From NCBI GenBank assembly GCA_027386095.1, contig DAHXUN010000003.1, positions 62,001 to 126,000 of the forward strand: 64,000 nucleotides of DNA, given 5' to 3'. Position numbers and translations under genes: made by a program. Position 1 is the first letter of the stretch. Each line of letters starts with the position of its first letter. The DNA is from Nitrososphaerota archaeon (GTDB taxonomy: Archaea; Thermoproteota; Nitrososphaeria; Nitrososphaerales; UBA183). Below the pieces are notes generated by a model. It searched no databases. It saw nothing but the letters and a program-made list of their open reading frames with translations, and was not told the origin of the DNA. Shown piece by piece: positions 41,895-49,846 of the stretch.

Positions 41895-42490
41895 AAGTCC
41901 TTCAGCAGCCTGCTCGTCTTGATGTCTGGGTAGGGGGAGTCGAGGCGCACCACCTTGAGCTTCATTCCTCTCTGGGCCGCCTCCCTCGCGATTTCCTCCT
42001 CCATGTGATACTGGTCGTAACCTAGGGCGACCACGTCGGGACCCGTCCTCTCGAGTGTGAGGTAGATGTCCCCCTCGACTCCTAGTACGGCGGCGTCGAC
42101 GTACCTGAGGGCCGAGAGAAGCCTCGCCCTGTCCCCCTCCCCAACGAGGGGCTCCCGATTCTTCCTCTTCCTGATCGTACTGTCCCGGGCGACGGAGACC
42201 ACGAGCGCGTCTCCCAGAGCCCGGGCCTTCTTTATGGTGTACAGATGCCCGTAGTGTATCACCTCGAAGCCCCCTCCTATGAAAACGACCTTGATCGCCC
42301 TCCTCCCGCGCGGAGTCAGCTCGGCCCCATTGCTCCCGAGTCTCACCAGCCCGAGCCTCGACAGCTTCTCGAGTTCGTCTCTTGCTTCCTTCGGCCCAAG
42401 ACCGAGCCTCGCAGCGAGCTCCCTTGCCCCCGCGTTCCTCCCGGTGACCCGCAACGAATACACGGCAGCGAGGACCCTCTTGCTGTTCAT
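41891..42490 (-). CDS. ribL: Archaeal FAD synthase (RibL) with N-terminal HTH
   Basis: A 199-residue protein. Residues 1-65 are a winged-helix domain (LAARLGLGPKEARDELEKLS, RLGLVRLGSNGAELTPRGRR). The rest is a cytidylyltransferase-like domain with KVVFIGGGFEVIHYGHLYTI (HxGH), STIRKRKNREPLVGEGDRAR and DIKTSRLLKDF. RibL makes FAD from FMN and ATP (or CTP). The HTH fusion occurs in TACK archaea and may link synthesis to regulation. It lies four bases after dph5, in one operon. Confidence 0.9.
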   Translation of the reverse strand: MNSKRVLAAVYSLRVTGRNAGARELAARLGLGPKEARDELEKLSRLGLVRLGSNGAELTPRGRRAIKVVFIGGGFEVIHYGHLYTIKKARALGDALVVSVARDSTIRKRKNREPLVGEGDRARLLSALRYVDAAVLGVEGDIYLTLERTGPDVVALGYDQYHMEEEIAREAAQRGMKLKVVRLDSPYPDIKTSRLLKDF

Positions 42491-42493
42491 CTG

Positions 42494-43534
42494 TCACCAG
42501 TCTATCTTTGCCACGCCTGCGAACGCCAGGGAATCCAAAAGCCCTTCGGCGTACCCGATGCTCAGCATGGCCATCTCATCCTCTCCATTGGCCAAGAAGC
42601 TCTCGGCGTCTTTCACGTAGAGCTCTGCGTTCTCCACAACGTGCTCGTACTGCCCGCCCAGCTTCGGTTTAAGCGTCCCAAGTGCCTTCCTCGTCTTGGC
42701 CACGTATCTCGGGACCAGCACCTGAGCGGTTTTGAGCACACCATCCGAGTTGCTCCTGACATCCCTATCCGAGAGGGCGAATATGGCCGCGACAGCTTCG
42801 ACCTCGGAGAAGTGCAGCCGTCCCGGGATTATGACGCTGTGGGGAGGCTCTCCATACTCAATCTTGGAAAGTTCACCAATGCTCCCGGCGGCTGACTTGT
42901 ATCCTCCGCGGCCGAGCCTCGAAAGAACGATGGCGAACGTCTTCTCAGACACCACCCCGCGCTTGAAGTTCGCCTCGGCCAGTAGCAGCCCTGCCATGGC
43001 GGCCCCTGGGGCCACCCCGTCTCCGCTCTGGGCATCGTACTCGAGTAGGAGAAGGGTATGTGCGCCCTCCAGCAGGTTTGAGTGGATGATGTGGTAGGCT
43101 TGGGTCAGCTTGCCCACTGACTCCCTTGTCACAGTGACAGTCCTGGAGAACTTGTACGAATGCAGTCCGCTTTCGCTGGCGGCCGAAGAGGCTATGGTCG
43201 CCGAGTGCACGACGCGGCTTTCGATTCCCTTTTTGATGGCCCTCGCCCTGAGCTCGTTGTGGGTGGTTGCTATCATCGGGTCTCCCAGCGTCGCTAGCGC
43301 GACGCTCTTGTTCGCCGCCTCATCCAATATTCTGCTCCCACTCTCAACGAATTCCCTGTCCACGACTGTCAGTTCCTTCCCTGTGGCCTTCGCAATCTCC
43401 CTTAGAAGGGCGGGCTCATGGGGCGCAGTGTAGTATTCGAGGTATACGACATCGGCCGCCTTCAGCTCGTCGATCGCTTCTAGTGATGCTCCCCTTGACC
43501 CGAGGCCCAGTCCGACAAATGTGAGACGGCCCAT
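42494..43534 (-). CDS. dph5: Diphthine synthase fused to a DUF357-like domain
   Basis: A 346-residue protein, some 80 longer than normal Dph5. Residues 1-255 form the SAM methylase for diphthamide on EF-2 (FVGLGLGSRGASLEAIDELK, LATLGDPMIATTHNELRARA, PHSVIIPGRLHFSEVEAVAA). Residues about 265-346 read like DUF357 (VENAELYVKDAESFLANGED, MAMLSIGYAEGLLDSLAFAG). DUF357 genes often neighbour FAD synthase, and ribL follows here. A TATA-like GATATAAT (43555-43562 on the reverse strand) is 24-25 bases before the ATG. Confidence 0.93.
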   Translation of the reverse strand: MGRLTFVGLGLGSRGASLEAIDELKAADVVYLEYYTAPHEPALLREIAKATGKELTVVDREFVESGSRILDEAANKSVALATLGDPMIATTHNELRARAIKKGIESRVVHSATIASSAASESGLHSYKFSRTVTVTRESVGKLTQAYHIIHSNLLEGAHTLLLLEYDAQSGDGVAPGAAMAGLLLAEANFKRGVVSEKTFAIVLSRLGRGGYKSAAGSIGELSKIEYGEPPHSVIIPGRLHFSEVEAVAAIFALSDRDVRSNSDGVLKTAQVLVPRYVAKTRKALGTLKPKLGGQYEHVVENAELYVKDAESFLANGEDEMAMLSIGYAEGLLDSLAFAGVAKIDW

Positions 43535-43655
43535 GGGTCTGCCCGACGCGGCCCATTATATCAATCCAGATTGGCTTCGTGGGGCGCCCATCCCCTGCTA
43601 TGATGCGTCGACCGTCTATCAAGTGTCGCTTGGCTGGTCGATGGCATTGAGAACC

Positions 43656-43664
43656 CTTTTAATT
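43656..43664 (+). promoter_or_regulatory. TATA box of the tRNA-Lys gene
   Basis: CTTTTAATT is centred about 30 bases before the first tRNA nucleotide at 43690. It is the only A/T-rich block in that interval apart from the divergent dph5 promoter. Confidence 0.6.
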
Positions 43665-43728
43665 CCGGCCAATCGGCCGCACCTTCGGTGGGCCCTTGGC
43701 TCAGCCAGGTTAGAGCGGCTGGCTCTTA

Positions 43729-43744
43729 GCTAGCTGTGGGAGTC
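43729..43744 (+). other. tRNA intron 1, canonical position 37/38
   Basis: A 16-base intron (GCTAGCTGTGGGAGTC). A full bulge-helix-bulge can be drawn: anticodon stem, then a four-base central helix CTCT/GGAG (one G-U pair), three-base bulges TAG and TCA cut as TA|G and TC|A, and a short intron stem CTA/TGG with a GCTG loop. Cutting there leaves the lysine loop CTCTTAA. Confidence 0.9.
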
Positions 43745-43760
43745 ACCAGCATGCCGTGGG

Positions 43761-43782
43761 AGGCGCTAAAGTCGCCCGCGAA
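43761..43782 (+). other. tRNA intron 2, in the T-arm at position 53/54
   Basis: A 22-base insertion between the T-stem 5' half (GTGGG) and the T-loop (TTCGAAT). A relaxed bulge-helix-bulge is visible: central helix CGTG/CGCG, bulges GGA and AAT cut as GG|A and AA|T, and an intron stem GGCG/CGCC closed by CTAAAGT. The outer helix does not form, as is usual for introns at non-canonical sites. These need the broad-specificity archaeal splicing endonuclease. Confidence 0.87.
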
Positions 43783-43914
43783 TTCGAATCCCACAGGGCC
43801 CGCCACCACACCTTACGTCAGTCCACAATCCTGTCGGTGGTCCCACATCTCCCAAACCTGAGAATCGTCACGTTTCCTTATTAGCCCAACTCCGTGGCGC
43901 AGACTTTGAGATAG

Positions 43915-45405
43915 TTGTCGCTCAAGACAGAGAGGACTGCCAAGTTCCCGTTCCCAAAACTGGACGCCGAGGCTAGGACGGGGAATTTCGAAGAAGTCCA
44001 GCTTCCCTACACCATGGAAGAGGCCATGGAGGAGGCCAGCCGGTGCGTCACCTGCGGGAATCCGGTATGCATGGACGTGTGTCCGCTCCAGACGGACATC
44101 AGGGGCATGTGCGAAGCCGTGTCTAGGGGGGACCTGGCGACCGCCTACCGCAGGATACGCGAGACCAATCCTCTCCTGGGGACCACGGCCCGCTGCTGTC
44201 CTCAACTGGACAGTCTCTGTGAATCTGCCTGCGTCATTGGGACCAGAGGAGAACCTGTGGCCTCGGGGATGATACAGCGTTTCGTTGCCGACTGGGAGAG
44301 GGCCGTGTCCAGGCAGCCTGACCCCGTCTTGAGACCTCCTTCCGGCAGGAGGGTCGCGGTGGTCGGAGGGGGCCCGGCGGGCCTCGCCGCGGCGGAGCTG
44401 CTCACGAGGTTCGGTCACTCCGTGACCATCTACGACGAACTCCCCAACCTAGGAGGGACAGCCTGGTACGGCATCCCGGACTACCACCTCCCCAAGGACG
44501 TCCTCCGCTACGAAGCGGGAAGGATAGTGGGGATGGGCGTGGAGGCGAGGACAGGCACGAAAGTCGGGAAGGACGTCAGGCTCGACGACCTCCGGGCAGA
44601 CTACGACGCCGTGCTCATCGCCACGGGGGCCAAGGATGTGCCGAAGCCCGACACCCCCGGGTCTGACCTGAAAGGCGTCTACGACGGGTACCGGTTCCTC
44701 GAAGACGTCTTCGTCGAAGGGGTCGACAGCTACCTCGAGCATCCGAGGTACGACCTTGGAAAGCGCGTCCTGGTCATAGGCGGAGGGGACAGCGCCCTGG
44801 ACTGCGCCCGGACCGCCCAGAGGCTGACGGGGGGCGAAGTCACGATTGTCTACCGGAGGACAGAGGCAGAGATGCCGGTCGACAAGATACTGATCGAGGA
44901 GGGGAAGGAGGAGGGGCTTCGGCTTGGGTTCCTGCTCTCCCCGAAGGAGTACTCGGGGGAGGGGGGGAGGGTGACCAAGGCGACCATGTCTATGATGAAG
45001 CTGGGCGAGGTCGACGCCTCCGGGAGGAGGAGCCCTGTGCCCACCGGCGAGACCGTCGACCTCGAGTGCGACTCGGTCATCGTCGCCATAGGCCGCGGCC
45101 CGAACTCGTTCATCGGGAAGCTGGCCGGACTCGAGCCCGGCCACAGGAGCGGGATCGCTATCGACGACCGTTCCATGACCTCGCTCCCAGGCGTATTCGC
45201 GGCGGGGGACGTGGTGACTGGAGAGAGCCTGGTCGTGAAAGCTATGGCCAAGGGGAGGGACGCAGGCCAGAGGATTCACGAGTACCTGCTCGGGCTCGAG
45301 GTTAGGCACGTCTCCCTCTACGATTACTACTTCACAAGGCGGACCACCGGGCGGTACTACCGCGAGATGATGGACGGCAAGGACGAAGCCCCTCTCCCGG
45401 ACTAG
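43915..45405 (+). CDS. GltD-like NADPH-dependent oxidoreductase (Fe-S/FAD)
   Basis: A 496-residue flavoprotein similar to the small subunit of glutamate synthase and related NfnB/dihydropyrimidine dehydrogenase subunits. N-terminal Fe-S ligands are in ASRCVTCGNPVCMDVCPLQT and ARCCPQLDSLCESACVIG. The FAD motif is RVAVVGGGPAGLAAAELLTR, NADPH motif RVLVIGGGDSALDCARTAQR, and the end shows GVFAAGDVVTGESLVVKAMA. No large glutamate synthase subunit is nearby, so it may work with another partner or ferredoxin. Start TTG 43915, 35 bases after CTTATTAG. Confidence 0.88.
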   Translation: MSLKTERTAKFPFPKLDAEARTGNFEEVQLPYTMEEAMEEASRCVTCGNPVCMDVCPLQTDIRGMCEAVSRGDLATAYRRIRETNPLLGTTARCCPQLDSLCESACVIGTRGEPVASGMIQRFVADWERAVSRQPDPVLRPPSGRRVAVVGGGPAGLAAAELLTRFGHSVTIYDELPNLGGTAWYGIPDYHLPKDVLRYEAGRIVGMGVEARTGTKVGKDVRLDDLRADYDAVLIATGAKDVPKPDTPGSDLKGVYDGYRFLEDVFVEGVDSYLEHPRYDLGKRVLVIGGGDSALDCARTAQRLTGGEVTIVYRRTEAEMPVDKILIEEGKEEGLRLGFLLSPKEYSGEGGRVTKATMSMMKLGEVDASGRRSPVPTGETVDLECDSVIVAIGRGPNSFIGKLAGLEPGHRSGIAIDDRSMTSLPGVFAAGDVVTGESLVVKAMAKGRDAGQRIHEYLLGLEVRHVSLYDYYFTRRTTGRYYREMMDGKDEAPLPD

Positions 45406-45529
45406 CCCAGGGTCCTCCCCCGGCAACCCCTCCGCCCCTGAAGTGCCGTCTGGGGGTCCTGATTCGACAGTTATCTAACTTCCCCCCCATCCGACTCGGC
45501 GTTCGCTCAATCTTATATCCAGTCCTTGT

Positions 45530-45739
45530 ATGGACCCCTTGCGCGTGAAGTCGAAAGATGCCGTGGCTGGCATACTGATCGCGATTCCGTTCCTTGTGTA
45601 TTTCGCCATCCCAACATACAATGTGGTGAACCCATTGTGGGGGGGAGTTCCTTTCTTCTGGTGGTATCAGACCGTCTGGCTTGCCATCAGCGCCGTATTC
45701 TTCTTCATCGCGGCTTTGTTACTAGGGAGGAAGGGCTGA
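45530..45739 (+). CDS. Small DUF3311-like membrane protein, SSS partner
   Basis: A 69-residue protein with two membrane segments (VAGILIAIPFLVYFAIPTYN and FFWWYQTVWLAISAVFFFIA) and the conserved VNPLWGGVPFFWWYQ motif of DUF3311. Such proteins sit before sodium:solute symporters and probably form their small subunit. The ATG at 45530 lies only 15 bases after TCTTATATC (45511-45518), too close for transcription from that box; in-frame TTG 45539 or GTG 45545 would fit a leaderless mRNA better. Two bases separate it from the symporter. Confidence 0.85.
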   Translation: MDPLRVKSKDAVAGILIAIPFLVYFAIPTYNVVNPLWGGVPFFWWYQTVWLAISAVFFFIAALLLGRKG

Positions 45740-45740
45740 C

Positions 45741-47228
45741 ATGATGGCTATAGACGGAGTGATCGCCTTTCTCTCGCTGTTCGTCGTCTTCGTCGCCCTC
45801 GGGTTCTTCGGTTCACGCTGGAGGCGGGGCGACATGAACAACCTCAGCGAGTGGGCGCTCGCGGGGAGGAGAATGGGGACGTACCTGGTCTGGTTCCTCG
45901 TCGGTGCGGACCTCTACACAGCGTACACTTTCATCGCGATCCCGTCCGGGGTCTATGCGAAGGGCGCCATATACAATTTCGCAGTCCCCTACGTCGCTCT
46001 GACGTTCGGGATAGCCATCCTGTTCATGCCGAAATTCTGGCGCATCACACGCGAGAAGGGGTACATCACCGGAGCCGACTTCGCGAAAGGGACATTCAAC
46101 AGCACGACTCTGGCCATACTGATTGCCATAGTAGGGATCGTCGCCGAGCTCCCCTACATCGCGTTGCAGATAGTCGGGATGCAGGCCATCCTGACCACGA
46201 TGCTGGCCGGGGTGTCAAATGTGACGACCGACTCAGAGATATCGCTCATCATCGCGTTCATCGTCCTCGCCGCCTTCACCTACACGAGCGGGCTCAGGGG
46301 AGCCACCCTCACTGCGGTCCTGAAGGACATTCTGATATTCGGAGGGGTCATAGCAGTGATAGCGGCGGTGGCCATCGGCGGGGGCTTCTCCGCTGGCTTT
46401 ACCGCCAAGCCTGTTTACTCGACATTGGCTCCGGCGCTGGAGAACGCCTACTGGAGCATATTCATCGTTAGCGCGCTGGCGCTCTACCTGTACCCGCACG
46501 CAATGAACGGGGTCCTCAGCGCACAGGACGCAGAAAAGGTGAGGAAGAGTTCCGCGCTCCTTCCGATCTATGGCATAGGGCTCGGACTGCTCGCGCTGTA
46601 CGGGGTCGTCATCTATGGAAACTCCGCGGCCCTTCACTTCGTGAAGGCGAACGGTGGGAGCGGCCTCCTTGTCGTCCCATCTATAATACAGAGCGTCTTA
46701 CCGCCTTGGGCCGCAGGTATAGCCTTCCTGGGGATTTTCATCGGGGGCCTCGTCCCGGCCGCTATCATGGCCATCTCCCAGGCGAACCTACTCACGAGGA
46801 ACATCGTCAAGGTCTTCAGGCCCAACCTGTCTCCGACCAGAGAGACGCAGATAGCGAAGTGGGCCTCCGTCGCCTTCAAGTTCATCGCCCTGGCTTTCGT
46901 CTTCGTAGTCAATTCGACATACGCGGTCCAACTGCAGCTCTTCGGGACGATACTCGTGGTCCAGACTCTCCCCTCAATATTCGGAGGCCTTATCACGAAC
47001 AGGCTGAACAAGTACGGGCTCATCGTCGGCCTGGTGGCGAGCGAGATTCTCGGAATCTACCTGATGGCTGACGCGAACAAGTTCGGCACGTGGTCGACCT
47101 CGTTCTTCAACACCCCGCCCTTCGGGGCTTTCTATGTAGGCGCGACAGCTCTGGCCCTCAACTTGGTTATAGTCCTGGTCGCGACCCTGGTATCAAGGCC
47201 CAAAGCCGTCGTGGCGCAGGGCGTTTAG
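45741..47228 (+). CDS. Sodium:solute symporter (SSS family)
   Basis: A 495-residue permease with about 13 membrane segments. It begins with DGVIAFLSLFVVFVALGFFG and has LSEWALAGRRMGTYLVWFLV, typical of the SSS/pantothenate-permease branch, plus LYLYPHAMNGVLSAQDAEKV. The substrate, likely a small organic acid or amino acid moved with Na+, cannot be fixed from sequence. It forms an operon with the DUF3311 gene. It could import a substrate for the acyl-CoA pathway. Confidence 0.92.
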   Translation: MMAIDGVIAFLSLFVVFVALGFFGSRWRRGDMNNLSEWALAGRRMGTYLVWFLVGADLYTAYTFIAIPSGVYAKGAIYNFAVPYVALTFGIAILFMPKFWRITREKGYITGADFAKGTFNSTTLAILIAIVGIVAELPYIALQIVGMQAILTTMLAGVSNVTTDSEISLIIAFIVLAAFTYTSGLRGATLTAVLKDILIFGGVIAVIAAVAIGGGFSAGFTAKPVYSTLAPALENAYWSIFIVSALALYLYPHAMNGVLSAQDAEKVRKSSALLPIYGIGLGLLALYGVVIYGNSAALHFVKANGGSGLLVVPSIIQSVLPPWAAGIAFLGIFIGGLVPAAIMAISQANLLTRNIVKVFRPNLSPTRETQIAKWASVAFKFIALAFVFVVNSTYAVQLQLFGTILVVQTLPSIFGGLITNRLNKYGLIVGLVASEILGIYLMADANKFGTWSTSFFNTPPFGAFYVGATALALNLVIVLVATLVSRPKAVVAQGV

Positions 47229-47260
47229 TGTAAGTAGCCGTCCTTCCAGGCGGTCGGAGA

Positions 47261-48280
47261 ATGAAGGCCGCGCAGTTCGAAACGCCTGGGGGGCCGGAGG
47301 TCCTCTCCTACAGAGATGTCCGCGACCCCGAACCGGGTGCTTCAGAGGTCGTCCTGCGCGTGTCCTTCTGTGGCGTCAACAGAATCGATGTATGGGCACG
47401 GAGCGGGAGATACAAGACGTCTCTGCCGCACATCCCGGGGACAGACATCTCCGGCGAGGTAGTAGCATCAGGGCCGGGGGTCAAGGGTACCCTGCCTGGG
47501 GACATGGTCTTGGTCTATCCTGTACTCTCCGACGGGTCGTGCGTCTATTGCCGCCAGGGCAGACAGAACCTCTGCCTATCCAGGGGATTCGTCGGAATCG
47601 CGACAGACGGAGGCTACGCAGAGCTCGTCAAGGTCCCAGTTGACAATCTAATCCCTCTGGGCGGCCTGGACCCCAAGACCGCTGCGTGCCTCCCTGTAAA
47701 CTTCGGGACGGCCTGGAACGGCCTCGTGGGGAAGGCCGGCGTCCGCGGAGGGGACACGGTCCTGGTCTGGGGGGCCGCCGGCGGGCTGGGCCATGCGGCG
47801 GTCCAGGTCGCCAAACACCTCGGAGCGACCGTCATCGCCGTGGTGGGCGATGATAGGAAGAGTGGGTTCGTGAAGTCTCTGGGAGCAGACTCCGTGGTCG
47901 TCTTGAAGTCTGGCGACCTCGTAGAGAAGGTCCGCGCCCTCACCGACGGGGTCGGCGTTTCGGTGGTCTTCGACCACGTAGGGGGGGACACGTGGCCCAC
48001 CAGCCTCGACTGCCTCGCGAAGGGAGGGCGGATGGTGACGCTCGGTCTCACTTCGGGGGCCAAGGCAGAGTTAGACGTCCGCAGAGTGTATCAGGATGAG
48101 CTGAAGCTGATGGGGGTCTACGGCCAATCCAGGGAAGACCTGAGCGCGGTCATGACGCTTGCTGCCTCAGGAAAACTGAAGCCCGCTGTATACAGGAATC
48201 TCCCGCTCAGCTCGGCGAAGGAGGCCCATGAGATTGTCGAGTCCCGCGAGGTGCAGGGGAAGGTCCTCCTGAGCCCCTGA
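47261..48280 (+). CDS. Medium-chain dehydrogenase/reductase, quinone-reductase-like
   Basis: A 339-residue MDR. The N-terminal catalytic domain has GVNRIDVWARSGRYKTSLPH, GTDISGEVVASGPGVKG and structural-zinc Cys in GSCVYCRQGRQNLCLSRGF; the NAD(P) motif is VLVWGAAGGLGHAAVQVAKH. The GxNxxD motif replaces the usual catalytic-zinc Cys, so it is closer to quinone oxidoreductases and acryloyl-CoA/crotonyl-CoA reductases than to alcohol dehydrogenases. Such an activity would suit the acyl-CoA pathway, but the substrate is uncertain. ATG start 33 bases after the transporter gene. Confidence 0.86.
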   Translation: MKAAQFETPGGPEVLSYRDVRDPEPGASEVVLRVSFCGVNRIDVWARSGRYKTSLPHIPGTDISGEVVASGPGVKGTLPGDMVLVYPVLSDGSCVYCRQGRQNLCLSRGFVGIATDGGYAELVKVPVDNLIPLGGLDPKTAACLPVNFGTAWNGLVGKAGVRGGDTVLVWGAAGGLGHAAVQVAKHLGATVIAVVGDDRKSGFVKSLGADSVVVLKSGDLVEKVRALTDGVGVSVVFDHVGGDTWPTSLDCLAKGGRMVTLGLTSGAKAELDVRRVYQDELKLMGVYGQSREDLSAVMTLAASGKLKPAVYRNLPLSSAKEAHEIVESREVQGKVLLSP

Positions 48281-48333
48281 ACACAGCAGGGTTTCGCTTC
48301 GTTTATAGGCCGAGCCAGGTCGACTTCCGTACG

Positions 48334-48846
48334 TTGTACACCAGCACGGTAGTAGACGACGAGGCCCACGCCATGACGGTCATGAAAGGGATGGAAGAAG
48401 CGTGGGGGCGCAAGGACGAGTCGTACTTCATCGAAGTCCTCAGGAACGAGCCGAGCCTGGTCCTCCGTGTCCACGCCGTCTGCATCCTGGCGGAGGTCGG
48501 AGGGGAGGGGTCTGTCCCAGCCCTGGCGGACGTCTTGCTTCATGATCCCGACCCCTTGGTCCGCCATGAAGCGGCTTTCTCTCTTGGTCAAATCGGGCTC
48601 TCGGAGGGGAACAAGGCGCTGGCCAAGGCGGTAATCGAAGACAAAGACCCAATCGTCAGGCACGAATCAGCGGCCGCCCTCGGTTCGGTCGGGAGCCCCG
48701 AGTCGGAGGCCGTCCTCATGGAGGCGGAGTCTGACCCCGACGAGATGGTCAGGAACTCGGCGAAGGCGTCCCTCTTCAACATAAGGTTCCTGAAGCAGTA
48801 CTCCTCCTCAGGGGAGACAGCCAGGGACAGAGCCCCCAGACCCTAG
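48334..48846 (+). CDS. HEAT-like repeat protein (deoxyhypusine hydroxylase-like)
   Basis: A 170-residue alpha-solenoid. Repeats read SLVLRVHAVCILAEVGGEGS, DPLVRHEAAFSLGQIGLSEG, DPIVRHESAAALGSVGSPES and DEMVRNSAKASLFNI. The paired RHEA/RHES motifs resemble the metal-binding HE dyads of deoxyhypusine hydroxylase and PBS-lyase repeats. It is about half the enzyme's length, so enzyme activity is doubtful; protein interaction is more probable. A TTTATAG box (48302-48308) is centred 29 bases before the TTG start. Confidence 0.82.
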   Translation: MYTSTVVDDEAHAMTVMKGMEEAWGRKDESYFIEVLRNEPSLVLRVHAVCILAEVGGEGSVPALADVLLHDPDPLVRHEAAFSLGQIGLSEGNKALAKAVIEDKDPIVRHESAAALGSVGSPESEAVLMEAESDPDEMVRNSAKASLFNIRFLKQYSSSGETARDRAPRP

Positions 48847-48863
48847 CCTCCAACCCTTAAGTC

Positions 48864-49637
48864 ATGGGGGCCCGCCCGTCGGACTGCTTGAGGCTGGCGG
48901 GGAAGAGGGCCCTTGTCACCGGTTCCTCTCAGGGGATAGGCGCGGAGGTGGCAAGGCTCTTTGCTAAAGAAGGGGCGACGGTAGCGATCAACCACCGTGG
49001 GCGCTCCCCTCACGGGGAGCCAGTCCTCCGGTCCATCAAGAGCGCTGGTGGGAAGGCCTTCGTTGTCCACGCCGACGTCTCGGACAGCTCAAGCGTCGAT
49101 GCGATGTTCGACGAAGTCAGTGGGAAGCTGGGGGGCCTGGACATCCTGGTCAACACAGCGGGCTTGGCAGACCCGAAGCTGTGGAGCCTCACCCTGGAAG
49201 ACGCCACCCTCGAAATGTGGAAGCGGGTCTTCGCCGTCGACACCTTCGGTACCTTCCTCTGCGTAAAGGGCGCAGCCAGGCTGATGGAACGGGGCTCCTC
49301 CGTAGTCAACGTCGCATCGATACCGGCCCTCGTGGGCGACACCGACGGTCTGATCTACGCCTCGGCCAAAGGGGCGGTCGTCTCCATGACCAGGATGCTG
49401 GCGAAGATGCTCGCCCCGAAGATCAGGGTGAACTGCATGGCGTTCGGGTCGATCGAGACTTCCTGGGTGAGCTGGCTGGGCGAAGAACAGAAGCGCTCCT
49501 ACCTCGGCGCCATCCCCCTGGGGAGGTTCGGAAGACCGTCGGAGGCTGCCAGCCTCGCACTCTTCCTGGCCAGCGACGAGTCCAGCTACATCACCGGGCA
49601 GGTGGTGTCCCTCGACGGGGGAGAAGCGCCCCGCTAG
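48864..49637 (+). CDS. Short-chain dehydrogenase/reductase
   Basis: A 257-residue classical SDR. Cofactor motif ALVTGSSQGIGAEVARLFAK (TGxxxGxG), NTAG in LDILVNTAGLADPK, active-site Ser in VVNVASIPALVGD, YASAK (Tyr-x-x-x-Lys) in GLIYASAKGAVVSMTRMLAK, and the terminal GQVVSLDGGEAPR. The closest broad group is 3-oxoacyl reductase/glucose dehydrogenase-like. It may act on a 3-oxoacyl-CoA or a sugar; there is no tight context. It ends overlapping a small reverse-strand gene by four bases. Confidence 0.92.
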   Translation: MGARPSDCLRLAGKRALVTGSSQGIGAEVARLFAKEGATVAINHRGRSPHGEPVLRSIKSAGGKAFVVHADVSDSSSVDAMFDEVSGKLGGLDILVNTAGLADPKLWSLTLEDATLEMWKRVFAVDTFGTFLCVKGAARLMERGSSVVNVASIPALVGDTDGLIYASAKGAVVSMTRMLAKMLAPKIRVNCMAFGSIETSWVSWLGEEQKRSYLGAIPLGRFGRPSEAASLALFLASDESSYITGQVVSLDGGEAPR

Positions 49638-49846
49638 GCCCCCGCTGCGCGATAGAGCCCCCCTGTCTTCTCAAGCTTCGCCAGCGCGGCTTCCACGCTG
49701 TCGGCCTCGCTGACTACCCCGTTTTCGATCGCCTTCTCCCATAGGCCGATGAACGTCTCCAGCCCCTCTCTCGCCTGTTCGTCCTTCCCTGACTTGGTCC
49801 TTTCCAGCTGCCGTAGGTAGTCGCGTACGCTGAGGGTTTCGCTCAT
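49634..49846 (-). CDS. Small helical protein, 70 residues
   Basis: ATG at 49846 overlaps the TGA of the decarboxylase homologue (ATGA), so the true gene is this short one, although the frame stays open upstream through that gene. It reads MSETLSVRDYLRQLERTKSG, then EGLETFIGLWEKAIENGVVS and SVEAALAKLEKTGGLYRAAG. It is mostly helical and charged, with no recognised family. Coupling to the mevalonate-pathway enzyme suggests a partner or a small regulator, but that is inference. Confidence 0.7.
   Translation of the reverse strand: MSETLSVRDYLRQLERTKSGKDEQAREGLETFIGLWEKAIENGVVSEADSVEAALAKLEKTGGLYRAAGA

Larger units (their letters stand above)
43690..43805 (+). tRNA. tRNA-Lys(CTT) with two introns and encoded CCA
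   Basis: Acceptor stem GGGCCCT pairs with AGGGCCC (43795-43801), discriminator G, then CCA encoded at 43803-43805. D-stem GCTC/GAGC, anticodon stem GCTGG (43718-43722) with CCAGC (43746-43750), T-stem GTGGG with CCCAC. Removing an intron after position 37 (43729-43744) gives a loop CTCTTAA, anticodon CTT. Removing a second intron at 43761-43782 restores a normal T-arm with loop TTCGAAT. All lengths then match a standard 75-base tRNA. Splicing-endonuclease sites are described in the intron entries. Confidence 0.92.

Noticed and set aside
44449..45426. 325-codon open frame antisense to the GltD-like gene
   Set aside because: The sense gene has Fe-S, FAD and NADPH motifs; the antisense frame has none.
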